64,000 bases of DNA from Pycnopodia helianthoides (GCA_032158295.1 CM063250.1:5133001-5197000), one strand, 5' to 3'; positions 25,201 through 40,200 are shown, counted from the first letter of the stretch. Numbers and translations are program-made. The notes: generated by a model not told the origin, from the letters alone.

Positions 25201-28200
25201 TGGATTGCACTACATGTATGCGTCATTGACCACCATCTTTGATGAGTTGTGCATGCGTGAAGAGCTATCATTGGCTGAGAGTCGTGCATAGCGCAAACAC
25301 TTTTCAATCAATTTACATCAAAGATGGCGGTCAATGACGCGTATTGCAATCCATCTGTATCATTCAGTATGTTTATTTCAATGTTGTCATTAACAGTACA
25401 AAGATTATACATTGTCAACACATCATTTATCAATACAAGACAAAGTCAAGTTACATTAAGAAAGCATGATGAATAAAGTTCAAGTTTAAGATCACAGCAA
25501 GACAATATTCAAATTTGGGTGAAGCACTGCTGTTGTACCCTCACATTCCATTGTGAACCCTGCACAGAGCACACACTCACCATATTAGGCCTCAGTTGTC
25601 CCAAAACAAAGGGGGACAAAGGGTACTGGAATTCATGCTCAGATTTCCCCCTTATTCTGGGAATCATTTGTGACTACAAGTATTCTGGAAAATTCTAGAA
25701 ATTAATCCCGCCTTTTAGCACTCAATAAAACCACTAATGAACCTGCCCATATAGAGCTTCAGCACTACTGGTCATGAACGAAAAGCTTATTAGCTTTACG
25801 CAAGCACACATTCTCAAAAACGCATCCTTGTTGAGCACTCTTTTGTTCTTTTCTTTGTCCCTGCACTTAACAGTTTCCCATAGACTTTGCACACAAATTT
25901 CCTTGTGGAGCACCCCGGTCTTTAGAAATTCCATGTGGAGACCTTTTGTTTTCCTTTTTTTTGTTTTGTCATTGGTCTCAATAAGGTACCGAAAGTGAGA
26001 GCAAGCTGTTTTTCTGTCCTCCCAAAAACGAAACAAAACACCCACACACACGTACCATGAGGCTGTCCGTGGCCTCCCCAAGCAGTCCCCCAAACGTAAT
26101 TACTGGAGTGATGCAGGCAAAGTACATGAAGAAGACTGAGGCCACACACTGTATATGAAGGGAGTCCTTGAAGTCACTGAAGTAGTGAGGAATTCGTCGT
26201 TTCACATCGGCTACCAGCCCACCGAACGGTCTGCGTCAAACACACACACACAACAAGATTGCATCAACTTTAAAATCATAATATGTCAATGAATTTGCCG
26301 GTTTGAAAAATACATTCAAATCCTAACAAAAATACCCCTGTGAAAACTTTATTAGATTGAGAAAACTTTAGCAGTGAAAACATTAACGAAATGGCTTCAC
26401 ACAAGTGCCACGACTGGGACTCGAACCTCACTCTAATGATCACAACCACCAGAGCTTGTCATCACTGGATAAATTTTGCCTGCTCCAATTTGGGAGTCAG
26501 ATTCACTGTACGTTAATGTGCAGTGCACATTTTAGGCACAGGACATGCATATCCTTTCGTGCATTTCGACTCCAAAATTGGCAGAACATCGGCAGACAGT
26601 GGCTGCACTTGACGTTAGTGTATGGGGTCAACTTGGGGCTTAATTAAAATTCTACAGTTCGTCGGCTCAGTGCTATAAGGTCGTTCATTGCAGTTTCATT
26701 TTTGTAATGTAAAATGCGTATAAATTTGAAAAAAATGAATCAAAATAATTGCTTTAATTAGAAAAGGATTGTTTCTTTTTGACAAACACCTACTTTGAAG
26801 ACCACTCTTGATCAATCAACTCCAACTAAGAGCTCCAAAGTATGCAAAACAAATTTTATGAAAACCAAACTAACTGCACTGACGACCCTATAGTCCTGAT
26901 GGGTCGAGTTGGAATAAGACAAAATAAGATTTGGGCTGGGGTCCTCAACTTCTTGCTACCTCAACTTTGACAATAATCAAACGGGAAATGATGGTGTCAG
27001 TCACAACCATCTATACAAGGCTTCACTGAACTTTGACCCTTACCTTCCAGTGAAATCCAGCCCTTCGTGTTTGTTATCGTCGTCGCACCCCTCTATGTGG
27101 CCGTTGCTTGGCTGATGGCCCCCGAGACGGTTCGTCGCTGGGGGCGCTACCTTCGGTGGCTCGATACGGATATCGGGATCCCACACACCTAGTTCAAATC
27201 GATTTATTGTTAATGACTTCATTGAATATTCTGAAGGTCTGCTGAACCAAGCAGTGATTTTTTTAAAAAGACAGAACACGGAAAACAATCTGTTGTTCCG
27301 AGCGCAGTAGCCAAACACTGACAACGACGAGAATAGTTTTAATAGATGTTAAATTTGCACCGGGGATAAAGAATACTGTTTGTGTTTCACCCATACACGG
27401 ATGGGGGGGGGGGGTTTAGCATTGTACACTGTATAAACCACACAGGTACCCGTTGCTAGAATATAGGATTTTAACTGCCTCTAGCTACTAGGCAAGATCG
27501 GGGGTAAGACATCTGCTCTAGAATGGCAAAAGTTGTGGGTTCCAATCCCATGCGAGTAATATGCCTGTGGATTCTTTTCACAGCACCCAGGAAAGTACTG
27601 AGTTGTTATCATTATTATATATTTCTGGTAATGGAACCAAGTATCAACGGAACCAAAAAATCACAAAATCCTGAAAAAATCACATGCCTGTAGAATTCAT
27701 CAACATTTCAAATTTTCTACGGCAGTTTAATATCATCAAATAATTATCACACTTCTTGTTTTACTCGTTATCAACCCGTATCTTTAAGTTTGTTCATCAC
27801 TCATCGTGGCTGTTCATACCTGGAGGTAAGACTGTAACCTGGTCCATGAACTCGTCGATCCCGGCCAAGAGGTCCTCCACCGTCTTGGCCTTGTAAGCGA
27901 CCCCGTGGAAGACCTGATCAGACATGAGCGTGGCGATGCAGCGGCCGATCTCATGGTACTTGGTCTCCTCTTCGGTATGGGGGCCGAGCATGATGAAGAG
28001 AAACCGTGTGGGGATGGGCACCTCCGTCAGGTCCCGAGGGGGACGGACTGGGCCAGGCGGACGAACGCGATGATCGGCCGGCTCAGGAAGTCCACCTCTC
28101 CAACGAGGACGTTGGAGGCTTCAGCACCGGGTGGGATCTTTCGCATGAAGCTGTGTCTTGCCTGATATCAAAGCAAAAAATGACATTTAAAAAATAATCA

Positions 28201-31200
28201 ACTTGGACCCACAGATTCACAAAGCTGTTGACCACAAAAATATTGCTTGGCAATTTCAGGGGTGAGAGCTAGTGCTGACAAAAAAAAAATCTGAAACTAG
28301 GATCTAAAATGTGTAAATCTAAAAGAGACTTACACATGGTTGTACCCGCAAGTTTACTATTATTTATTTATAGTTTTTCCTTTTTGTCAACGAAATGCTG
28401 ATTTATAGGCCAAATTATCAAGAGAGATACAATCAAAGTCACCTGAGAAAGTTTCAGCTGAATAAAGTGTCTGAAAAAATAGCAAAAACCCGTCACGGTA
28501 TTTTCACACAAACGTCAAAACCAGCCACGTTTTAGCGAGGTGACATCAGGTATCAACCGCATCTCTGGCCGCAGCAATCGCGAACGGACACCAACCCTCA
28601 GATATCTGTGAAGCGATTCACGCATGAATTGTTTCTCAAGATCCCAAACCACATTACTTAGAAGGGAATCCTTTCTCAAAATAGTTTATACTTACAAGTG
28701 CAGCGCTTCTCACCATGCAAGTTGTTATGGTCATCAATTTTTTAGGAGTACTTATCAATCTATGACCCTACCTTGAAATAAATAGCTCTCACGGCTACAG
28801 ATACTCACCTTCATGCTTGTAGCGCTGGCTACCTTGGGGAGGTTGTTCGCTGAGGCAGTGCTTTCTTTTCTGCCGCCATTCCCGCCCGAGGTCCCGCCGG
28901 AGGTGTCTTCTGCTCCGTCTACAGCGAGGTGGGACCCCGAGCCGGAACTGTGCCGCTGTAGGAAGTTGGGTGTGGACCCCGCCGAGGTTTGCATATGGGC
29001 AGCTGAAGTGTGGGAAGACCAGATCAGAAACGTGAAAAGCAAAAAACCGACGGACACGAAAGTGAGTTTCTTTCAAGATGAGGCCGTTCCCGAATTACGG
29101 CTGCGGCTGTTGTTAAGGATGTTGCTATGGGCGTCCTTAGCTTTAATGCATGTTTATGTGGTGATCAAGCCACAGCTCAGCAGCTGCAGCCAAAGCTGCT
29201 AATTCAGGCATGGCCCTTCAGCCACGTCAAAAAAATGTTCTGTGGCTGACACTGTGGCTAACTGGCCTCAGCCAAAGCCTAACATGAAGCCATCCATGAT
29301 CTTTCCACGTCATGTTTGTGAGACATCAAACCTATCTTTCCAAAATATTTGCATGATGGGCAGATGAGGTAATCAGTAATGGTGTAGAACACCTTCGATT
29401 TCAACGTTTTCTGAGATTTTATCAATTTTTCTTTTTTTAAAGGAAGGGGGCCAGATTGGGGATTGGAAAGAAATTCAAATCTGTAATGGAATAAGCATGA
29501 TGCCATGTGTTAAATTGACTTTCAATGTTCTTTGTCACTCATAATGAGCAGACGATAGAATGTCGCAGCAGTGTGGAACAATTTTTCGAAAAACTGACAT
29601 GATGTATGAATATAAATGTATGCTGTGATGCGTTTTCATTTATTTATTTTTTTTTCCTCTTTTCTTTTTATCTTGATCTTTAATTGCGCCTTTTTGTGGT
29701 TGGGGTCTGGATCAGAGTGGGGGATAGACTAAGCACAAGATCTGCAAACTCTTTACCGCATTGGTACACCATACCCTACATGCTGAAAAAACAAACACCA
29801 TAGTTTGTGTACAACTCAGGTAAACCATGTAGGTGTTTTGGGGCTTCTTTTTTTTGAACAGCTGGTGAATTTGAAAAGAACTGCTCGGGTATTCTCAACC
29901 TTTCTGACAAGTGTTCTCAAATGGTGGTCAGTCTCCTGATTTAGGAGTGAGAATGGGGCTTTGTGAGGTCAGGTTCAGATTATTAACGATGTATATCATC
30001 AGGTAAGTCAGCCTGACATGCAAACTATATTATAACATCATAACAAGACCATCACAAAGTAACTCCGGACAGTTCGGTTTCATAGATTGGAAAAACTCAA
30101 CTTTGAACTCGATGTCTGGTGTTTGTTTGCTTTTGAAACAAGGCGATGGGCATTTTATTGAATGTTTTCTGATTCAGCTGTAAATATGTTTTCAAGCCAC
30201 AAAGAACTGTTGTCATGAAAGATTTGAAACTGAGCACGATGGGAATACAATCTAGTGAGGTTTGCCTCCGGTCGATTTCCTACCTCCCAGGTAACCCTCC
30301 CCCCCCCCAAGGTAGCAGTTAAAGGTACACGTTGCCTTGGATCGGTCGAGTTGGTCTATAAAAAGCATTTGTTATCAAATGCAAATGGTAAGAAAGATGT
30401 TTTAAAAGTAGAATACAATGATCCACACAAATATGCCTCGAAATTGCGTGGTTTTCCTTGAACTTTGCGAACTAACACGGTCGGCCATTTTGTGGAGTCA
30501 AAATTTGACTCCATAAAATGGCCGACTGTCAGTACGCTCTGTTCGTCTCAAACAACCCAAAAAAGTGATTGGGCACACAGCCCCGTCAACAATAATATCC
30601 CTTTGTTTGTTAACGTTTAATGATGCAACCAATAGACACAATCGGAGACTGTAGTCACGTGACTCATAGTGGGTATAAAATGTAAACATACATGTACCAA
30701 GCAAGCAACATGCAGTGTGCGCTGAAAAGCATGGCTGCTTCCTACCATACGGCAGAAGCACACGGGGCGCAGCCGTGCTTTTCTAGGCACACTGTGCGTC
30801 GCTTGCTTGGTCTGTTTACATTTTATACCCACTTTGAGTCACGTGACTACGGTCGCCGGTTGTGTCGATTAAATTGAATTGTCGGGACGTTCGTAGATGC
30901 AGCTGAGAAAATTGCAATCAGTTTGTAACTATGGATGCTGCGTGACAACGATGGTAACAAATTGCTCTGTAACATACCCAAGAGTGCAGAGAATTGGGAG
31001 TCTGCAAAAGACACATATTATTAATCTGTTTAATACAGAAGTACATCGCAATATTAACCATTTAGAGACCAGTAGGATTTAAAGCTCTGCATGGTGGAAG
31101 TATAACTAAGAGAGGTTTGCGGTGATACCATGTTAAAATCTCTTTTGAGTAGTGTTGGTTCTGAAAAGAACCGGTGGTTAACGACTCAACGTTTCGATCA

Positions 31201-34200
31201 GTATGCTCTGATCGTCTTCATTTAGAGACCACTCATTTTTGTCCAATCATCACCATACGCCCAGACATGGATGATATTGGTCTATTTTTATTTTATTTTT
31301 TAACTATATTTGTTTCAGTAAAAATTGTCTAGAAAAATAATACAATCGATTTGGGTTGAACAAAAAACATTAAAAAAGAGCGGGACCTGAACCGGTGACC
31401 TACGGATCAGAGCTGTGTATTGAGAGATTAGAAGCAATTTTTTGTCCAAAAAAAACCCTGCATGTGTGTACATAGGGTGCTAGACAAGACTGCACATTGG
31501 GTTGTGCTGCATTTGTGGACAAAAAAATGGTGTCTAGCAACCACTTTACCAAAGAAAGCTGGTCCCTCTATGTTGCAACTCTCTCAACACACAGCTCTAC
31601 TCCGGATTAACTTGGGTGTGATCGATCCTTGGCTAAATTTTGCTCCAATCGGCAGCTTTGAATGTTCAGCACCTCAGTTCATCATCCCTCAACACTGGCT
31701 TAGAGAGAGCTCCGTGGGGAACTAAATCCTGACTAACAATCTGGGAAATTATCCCGACCAAAAAAAAGAAAAAACCCACCTTGTTCCATGCTGCTGCCGG
31801 TGCTTGCCGAGCCGGACAGACTCCTCCCGATGTCCGTCAGCGAGCGGATCATGGGCAGGATGCTACTGCCTCTCTTCTCCCTGTGCTTCTTCTGCCACTG
31901 GTGGTGGTGCTTACGTAGAAGGGCTTCTCGCACCTGATCTCGTTTCTCCTCCTCCAGCTGGTCGGACGCGACTAACTTGTCGAGGACAAGATCTGGTGAA
32001 GGAAGTGGGGAGGGAGGGAGGGGAAGGGAATTTAATCAGGGTTATATTTACTAATTAGAATGATTGTGAAATCAGTCGGGCATATTCAGACATTTTTGGG
32101 GAAACTGTCGGTTCCGACATGCTGTAACAAAAACGCACACTTGAACCTACCCCAATGTTGGAATACGCCCAAGTACCTCATACTTAAACATCACCTTTCT
32201 TATTAAAAAAATAAGCAAGGTAAAGATAGTTTCGATATATACCATCTTCACGGCAAATTGGGTTTTGGATTTGAGCTGTGTCAAGCGTGTGCCATGCAGT
32301 GGGTTTACTGATCAATCATGCAAGGAATTTAGAGCACCACTCTGAGAGAACAACAGCGTGCCACACGCAAAATTTATGCATTGATGCATTTTAATTAATA
32401 GTAGTATTTATGCACATAGTTGTTCAAAAATTTTGATCATTGCCCGTATAGATGACCGACTTTACACTGTGTGATGTCAGGTGGGAACTGTCTACACCTC
32501 TCATCTTAACCCTAACCAGCGCAGAGCCATCCCTTTAAATTTCAAAAACACTCAAAAAATACGTTTTCTTGTGCCCTTAATAAAAAAAGCATTGTTCTTC
32601 AGAAGAGGCAGACTTCTGGGTCTTGGACTGAACTCAAGTTCCTGTCTAGAAGTCACACAGGAAATGACTGAATGATAAAAGTGAGAGCAACAACATGGTG
32701 GCAGTCAAGTACAAGATCAATAATGCGGATCAGACGTCTCGGATTATACTCCATAATACCTTTGGGTAAAGGATATCTTGGGATGATTCCAATTTTTATT
32801 TCACGACATTTGCTTTGCATTTTTCGGGAATAATATTTGGTCCTTGGAAAAAATAAGTGGGAATATTTTATGGAGTACAAAGCCTGACCTCTATGTACAC
32901 ATAGTGTGGGCTTTAATAGACAATTTGGGCTATTTAATCACAATTTGTGAGAATTTTCCAAAGCTATCAAGCTCTAATATTGACAATCTCCCTATTTTGT
33001 CAATATCTTTGTTTGGGGGTGCCCGTCAGAAGCCGTTCAACCTTTATTAAACCGCTGTATGTCCAGTTTTTTATTCAACCTGGGATGCAAATTTTTTGTT
33101 TTCAAATATCAAGTAACAAACCACAAGGGAAACTGACTGGGTAAAATTACCCAGTCAGTTTCCCTTGTGTTTTTTCACTTGTCTAAAAAAAGTCTAAAAC
33201 TTCTCACTCCTTCGATTCTTAGAGATGAGGGATTCATCATTACTAAGAATCGCAGGGATGAGAAATTCTATTCTGATGAGAACTTTTCGCCATAAATTGT
33301 AGGGGTGGAGCGAACATTTTTAAGAAGAGATATTTGAACCATTCAACATTTTCTATGTGATATTTATTTTTTTAAACTGGTCAAAGTGCCTTTGAACACA
33401 TTTTTCACGGATACCGGCCGGACAAAAATCTTTTTGATTGCACTGATTCAGTGTACCCCAAAAGCTTGAACACAAATAAATTGTTGGAATTGCTGAACAT
33501 TCATCAAAAGTCCACCAGATCTCCCCCCGTGCCTCTTCCAATTGCAAGATATTATTGCGCTGATCGGTCTGGGTTTAGGGTTACACGATGATCTGGGCCC
33601 AATTTCATAGAGCTGCTAAGCACAAGAATTTGCTTAGCATGAAATTTCTTCATTGGTAAAAACAGGATTACCAACCAAGTTTCCACGTGATTTTCAGGAT
33701 AAGTAAACAACAGCTGAATACCAGTAACAAGCAATATGCAACACATGGAAATTTGGTTGGCAACCCCCGTGTTTTTATCAAGGAAGAAATTTCATGCTCA
33801 GCAAATTTTTGTGCTTAGCAGCTCTATGAAATTGGACCCAGGTGATTACTCAGTCTAGTTTTTCTCTGTTTCTTCCATCAGTCCAGCTGCAATTACACCC
33901 ACACTCAAAATCATTATATTTGCCCAGGCACCTTCCGTGTCGTCTCATTTTTGTCATGGACCGAGTGTTCCCACATTAATTCAGGGGTGAGAGCCACTGC
34001 TGATATGACAAGATCTGAAACCTAGTGTTAAGGTGTCAATGACGATACTTCCACCTGTTGGTGACCCCTGGAGTTATAGATTTTCAAGGAGCTTCTGGGA
34101 ATAGTATCCTCAGCTCTTAGAGAAATAGATCAAAGCGCACGACTTCTTCATAGCTGAAGAAAATAACAGCTAGTTTTTTTTTTTTCACCAGGCAGACATA

Positions 34201-37200
34201 AACAAGTCAGAATCCAAATAAAAATCTCAAATTTCTCATGCTGCAAACTACCAAACATACTTCTGTCTTTGATTCCGGCCAGGCATGCAACTGTAAATTC
34301 ACCAAAAAAGAGGAAATTACAAAATTTTAATGATTTTGTGCAGTATTTTTCAATTTTGAATGGTTAAAACTGAGAATAAAAAAAAAAGAGGAAATCAGCT
34401 GATCCGAGGAGAAGTTGCATGCCTGATTCCCTTAGCATGTTTTGGAACGAATTTGACACAAGGTGCTACCAAAGAACGTCTTGAAACATTCCCAGCAGCA
34501 CGCCTGGGTTTCCCCTTTGGTCTTGCAGACACCACTCGGAGAAATCCCCCCTTGCCTGCCGCCGATTTCTCAAAACTCTACGCAACCGCGTCCACTCGGA
34601 GAAATCCCCCCGCCTGCCGCCGATTTCTCAAACTCTACGCAACCGCGTCCACTCGGAGAAATCCCCCCGCCTGCCGCCGATTTCTCAAAACTCTACGCAA
34701 CCGCGTCCACTCGGAGAAATCCCCCCGCCTGCCGCCAATTTCTCAAAACTCTACGCAACCGCGTCCACTCGGAGAAATCCCCCTGCCTGCCGCCGATTTC
34801 TCAAAACTCTACGCAACCGCGTCCACTCGGAGAAATCCCCCCGCCTGCCGCCGATTTCTCAAAACTCTACAAAACCGCATATTCGTCAACACGTACTGCG
34901 CCACGAACACAAGAATTCTTGCACAAGTGGATGTACTTTTTCGTGACATTCGGCTGCGGGTCTGCGCACATTTACCTGCAATCTGCACCAGATCTTCAGC
35001 CTCCATGTCTAAGCACACAGTGCCGTTCATCAAGCAGCTCCTCAACTCAAAGAGACTGTGGAGTGGTAACGTGGCGACGTGAGGCTTACTCCATCTGTCC
35101 GCTCCGACATCAACGTCTTCCTCGTACTTAATCCATCTGTTCAACATGACAACATTGAAAAATTCTTATAAACGGATTTCGTTTATTTTATTTTATTTAT
35201 TTTTTTATTATTATGCAAGTTGGCCCCAAACAAGGCTTAGAAGCCACTCTTGGTAAGGGGCTACAAGAGGAAAAATTATCAAATGTGAAAAAAACTCAGG
35301 GGAGCTGAAGGTAGGAATTGATACTCCTCTTAAACAGTCTAGATTGTAGGATGGAGGGAAACATGCACCCAGGCAAGGAGTTCCAAAGAGAGGCAAGGAG
35401 TTCCAAAGAGATGCAGTACGTGGAATATACCTGTTGGGATGGCTCCTTGTTCTACATCTCAGCAAATCAAGAGTGTATGGGTGAGAAGTAAGCAGAAAGT
35501 CTATAATAGACCCCCTGCATAACGTGCAACACTGCTGGGATTTTTTTTTTTTACGCACAAAGAACAGCTTTCGTCCAATGAGCTGTCTCCTTTTTGCCTA
35601 AGTGAGGGCGCTGTTTGAGAGTTTGACGTCATATGCAATGGGTTTAATAGCAGTTCTTATCTAGCACTTAATCACTTTGGAGGGCATACCATATTATTCT
35701 AACGACAGGAATGCAGGGTTATGTTTAAATGATGATACCCAATTTATAGATACATTATAGCACCTTGTAATGGTTTGCGAATCGATGCAGTGCAATCTGA
35801 TAGGGGTAACCTTTTTTTAAGTACATTTAAGTGTTTCAACATGTGAATGGACATGCAGGCCTAAACTTTTTTTTTTTTTTTTTTTTAGATCACCCTCAAA
35901 ATTCGACGGAAAAGTTACATGCCCTTTCCGTCCTTTTTTTGTGTGGAGAAACCATGGCTCTGTTTGCTCTTGGTTAAAAATCAGCTGGTAGACTCGGCCA
36001 AGAAATTTCATCTTTGAGAGCGCAGGACCATTTTCTGTTTTTTTTGCAAAGGTCGACACTTCCATTTGAAAATCTTAAACTCTATGGGTAACTTTAGACG
36101 GGGCACTAAGGCCAAACCTAGGGCAACAGAAGCCACGGTCTCCGTGTAGTTCCAGTTCTGTAGACCGTTAACCTTTTTGTTTCATGACTCAGCTGGGATT
36201 TTTGTTTTCTATGTATGTAAATTAATCTTGCTCCAATTCACATCTTTACTGTCTACGCAGCCAGGCAATTAGCATTTACCCAGAACACCCATTTTAACAC
36301 GCTGACTGCCGCCTACGAGTATATTCGTAGTAACAGGTGTAACGGATTCTGCCACTACGAGTATACTCGTAGAGAATGAAAGGCTTTTGTATAGTGAATT
36401 GAATACACTGGCATCACTGAGAACGCAACGTATACGCTTCTGGCAGTGGTGAGCACACATCGTTAAAATTTGTATGCTACAACATGTTGACAAAAAAAAA
36501 AGTACCTACTTGGTATGCACGCATGCGCACCACACTGGGATGCTTGGCAAATGGGAATGCCCCTTCAAATTTATGACCGGCAGTCAACGTGTTAACCCTC
36601 AAACGCGGCACCTAATTAAGACAACTGCCCTCAAGCTACGATGTCAACACATGCTGACAAGTTATTTCTGTAATTTAAAAGGGTTTTTTTTTGCTTTTTT
36701 TTTAGCTTTTTTTTTTTACGATTTCTTTATCTTATTGTGTATTTTACACGTCTAGGTATTGCCTGGGTAAATTTAAGCTTAATTGTTTGCTTAATTAATT
36801 AATTTGTATAATTTGGTTCATCTGCCATTAACAATTGACCGACCGATTTTGTACACAAAAGGAGCCAACCAAACCACTTTTCTAACCAAACCACTGTCCC
36901 ATGCTGATTGACACCCCCTCTAGGACGTGTTGCATGGTCCAGCTTAGGATTTTATGGCATATGAGCTGACCCGTGTCTACAATGTGGTAAAGACAGAGGA
37001 AATGTTAAAATATGTCAGCACGTGCTGGCAACGTGCCTCGTTTCAGGGTTTCAATAGTTCCCGGGCCTGGAATTTCATCTTGGAGAGGGCAAGGCCATTT
37101 TCATTTTGTAGAGGGCACTTCCATTGGAAAATCTTAAAGTCTATGGGGAAGTTTTTGAAGGGGCACCAAGGCCAAGACCAGGTGCAACAGAGGGCATGGC

Positions 37201-40200
37201 CTCCGTGTAATTCCAGGCCCGAGTTCCACAAATCTGAACCTCTACGAAGACAGAAAAAAAACCTGATAAACTGATCTCACCTGGCCATCTCTTTCCATGT
37301 TTGTTCCTCCCCATCCTCACCGACGGTCAACTCTTCCAACTCCGTGAACACCTCGTGCGATACATGCTCCTCATCGCCTTCATCTCCCAAGATGAACTTG
37401 ACCCTCTGCTGGGGTTGCTCTGCAGGTCAAAGGTCATAGGTTGGTGATTAAACTAAATTATGCAATTGAAACACAGTTTCTACGCTGCCTTTGGCCTCTG
37501 TGGACCCCGGTTCGAATCCCTGACACAGATTCTTGCATGCGGATTGGGTTTTTAAATGTACGTAATCAGTTTACTAATGCAGTCCTCAGCCCGACACCAT
37601 TCAGTAACTCGACACCCAAACTGTTGGACTCTGGCTAGGGTGGAATGCCTGATCCCATGTAACGCATAATCAGTTGAGTGCAGTCCTCAGTCCACCACCA
37701 TACAGTAACTCAACACCCAAAACTGTTGGACTCCGAGTATGGTGGTATGCCCGATCCAATGTCAAGCATTTAGAATCAGGCATGTGTAGTGCACTCCTCA
37801 GTCCAACAGAATCAAACAAAAACATACAGTAAAGTGCTAACTTCATAAATCTGAACATCTCTGTACATGTACAATATAGGACCTGTTTGAAAACTGATAT
37901 TACAGGTCTGGAATAACACGAAGGCCACAGAGGCCATGGCCTTGGTGCCCCTTCAAAAGTCTCCAATAGACTTTAAGATTTTCCAATGGAAGTGCCCTTT
38001 ACAAGATGAAAATGGCCTTGCCCTCTCAGGGACAAAATTCCAGGCCTGTCTTAAACAAGAATAATACATGTTGTCACGTCAGTGCAACAAGGTGGCATCT
38101 TGAATTTTGGTTGTTTTGCATAAATAACTTTTTAAGGGTTGGGTACGTTCTAAACAATAACTGGTTGTTTAAAAGACAAGTCCACTTGTTCACAGGAATT
38201 ATGAAGAAATTGATCAAAACATTAAAAAGTTTTATATACACTTAATTCATGTAATTACCTACAGAACAAGTTTCATACCTCCCTAATACCATGATAACTG
38301 TTGATACAACCTTTTTGCACTGATAGTACACGCGGTTTTGGATTGGTCAAAAAGTCGCATCTTTAAGATACGACTTTGTTGCACAAACCTGCACCGCGTG
38401 CAGTCGATGGGGAATAACGCCATAATGTCATTCTCAATGCAACAACATTGTAAGATACGACTTTGTTGCTCGGGCCACATTAACAAGCTATGACGTCATT
38501 TATTGTTGATCCCTGTATCATTCTAATTACTTTTTGGACAAAATTATAACTTTTACAGTTTATTCAGACACGAAATAAAGCACCTGTTATCAAACTCAAT
38601 TTCACTAAAAAAAAATGCGACAAAGGACCTTTTTGCAATGAAAAGACGACATGTGCAAGATATATGTATACAGACCAACTACTGTATAGGCATGCTTGCA
38701 TGTACATGCAAGACAATGACATGTGTGCATGCAAAATGTACCACTAATTAAGTTGAATTTGTTAACCTAGAAATGACACTTGTCAATGCAGTGCACAAAC
38801 AAGTGGAATTGACAGATAAGAAAAACATAAACTGCCCGTAGGCTTTTCGTCACCGAATGGTTAAGAGTTCACCTCATTCCAAGGTAGCTCAAATGACTTG
38901 ACAGATTCAGAAACTTGATGAGGTAAACATGTATACAATGTTCCAGATATAAAAAATAATATTTAACGCAGGTGTACACGACGGCCTTCCCGCAGTGCGA
39001 ACTAGGATTCGAACTGCCTCCAGCTAACCGGGCAATCTCGGCGGTCTAACGTTACGACATCTGCACCCTAGAATAGCAAAAGGTCGTGGGTTCGATTCCC
39101 ACCCGAGTAACATATGCCTCAGGCATATGTTACTCCTGTATAATTTTTTCTTTTTTTCATAGGACTCAGGAAAGTACTGAGTATACATGTACAGTGCTTT
39201 ACACACACACAATGGTGAACGGGCAGGCCTCGAACATCGTGTTCAAAAGGGCTCGGCAATTTCCCCAAAATGAAGGGCACCCAATGAGGAAAATTTTAAT
39301 TTTTATGAATGTTTTTAAGGGCACCCACAGCAATGGCTGTGGTGCCGCGGCAAAATTTGAGGCCTGTACGGGTTAACTAAATAATGAGACCTGGGCCCAA
39401 TTTCATAGAGCTGCTAAGCACAAAAAGGTGCTTAGCATGAAATTTCTTCCTTGATAAAAACAGGATTACCAACCAAATTTCCACGTGATTTTTAGGATAA
39501 GCAAACAATAGCTGAATACCAGTAACAAGCAATATGCAACACATGGAAATTTGGTTGGTAATCCTGTTTTTATCAAGGAAGAAATGTCATGCTAAGCAAA
39601 CTGTTGTGCTTAGCAGCTCTATGAAATTGGGCCCAGATTATCTTTAGTATTGTTGCCCCCCCCACCCCACATATACAGGAACATGTGCATGTTCATGTGA
39701 ATGTTCATGTACAGTATACATGTATCTACGCCATTTTTGCACGTTATTTTTTTTTATTAGCCCCCTTGGCTGACGTTCAGATTTCTCCACAATCCAAACT
39801 ATGCGGGTCTCCAGCTTGAAATTATCATTGAGAATTCTTCAGTAGTTATGAAATGAGACAGAGGCCAAAGTTACGGAAGGGTGGGGGGGGGGGCGGTTGG
39901 GGGTCGGGGCTACACTGTTGATATTTTACAAGTAATTGAATGCACCTGATATGCAAGTCAAACGGAGAACGGGGATTGCATTTTTTGGAGGCCAGATTCT
40001 TCGTTCTTGTAAGGGTAAGGCAGTTTTTTTGGAAAGCTGGATACTTTGGTCTTCCCTTGCTCTATGGGTCTTGTATAAGGGCTAAGGCAGTATGTACGGG
40101 CTGATGTTCCTTTATCTTTTTAAAATATATTTTTTTCCCTGTAATGAATTTTGACAGATGATGCTATTTTGAAACGAAAAAACTACAAAAACTTCTGCAT

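Noticed and set aside
28813..29202. Plus-strand ORF of 129 codons
   Set aside because: It is the antisense shadow of coding exon c6.
34360..35131. Plus-strand ORFs of 222-240 codons
   Set aside because: They run across the 58-bp array and then antisense through coding exon c4. There is no plus-strand family match.
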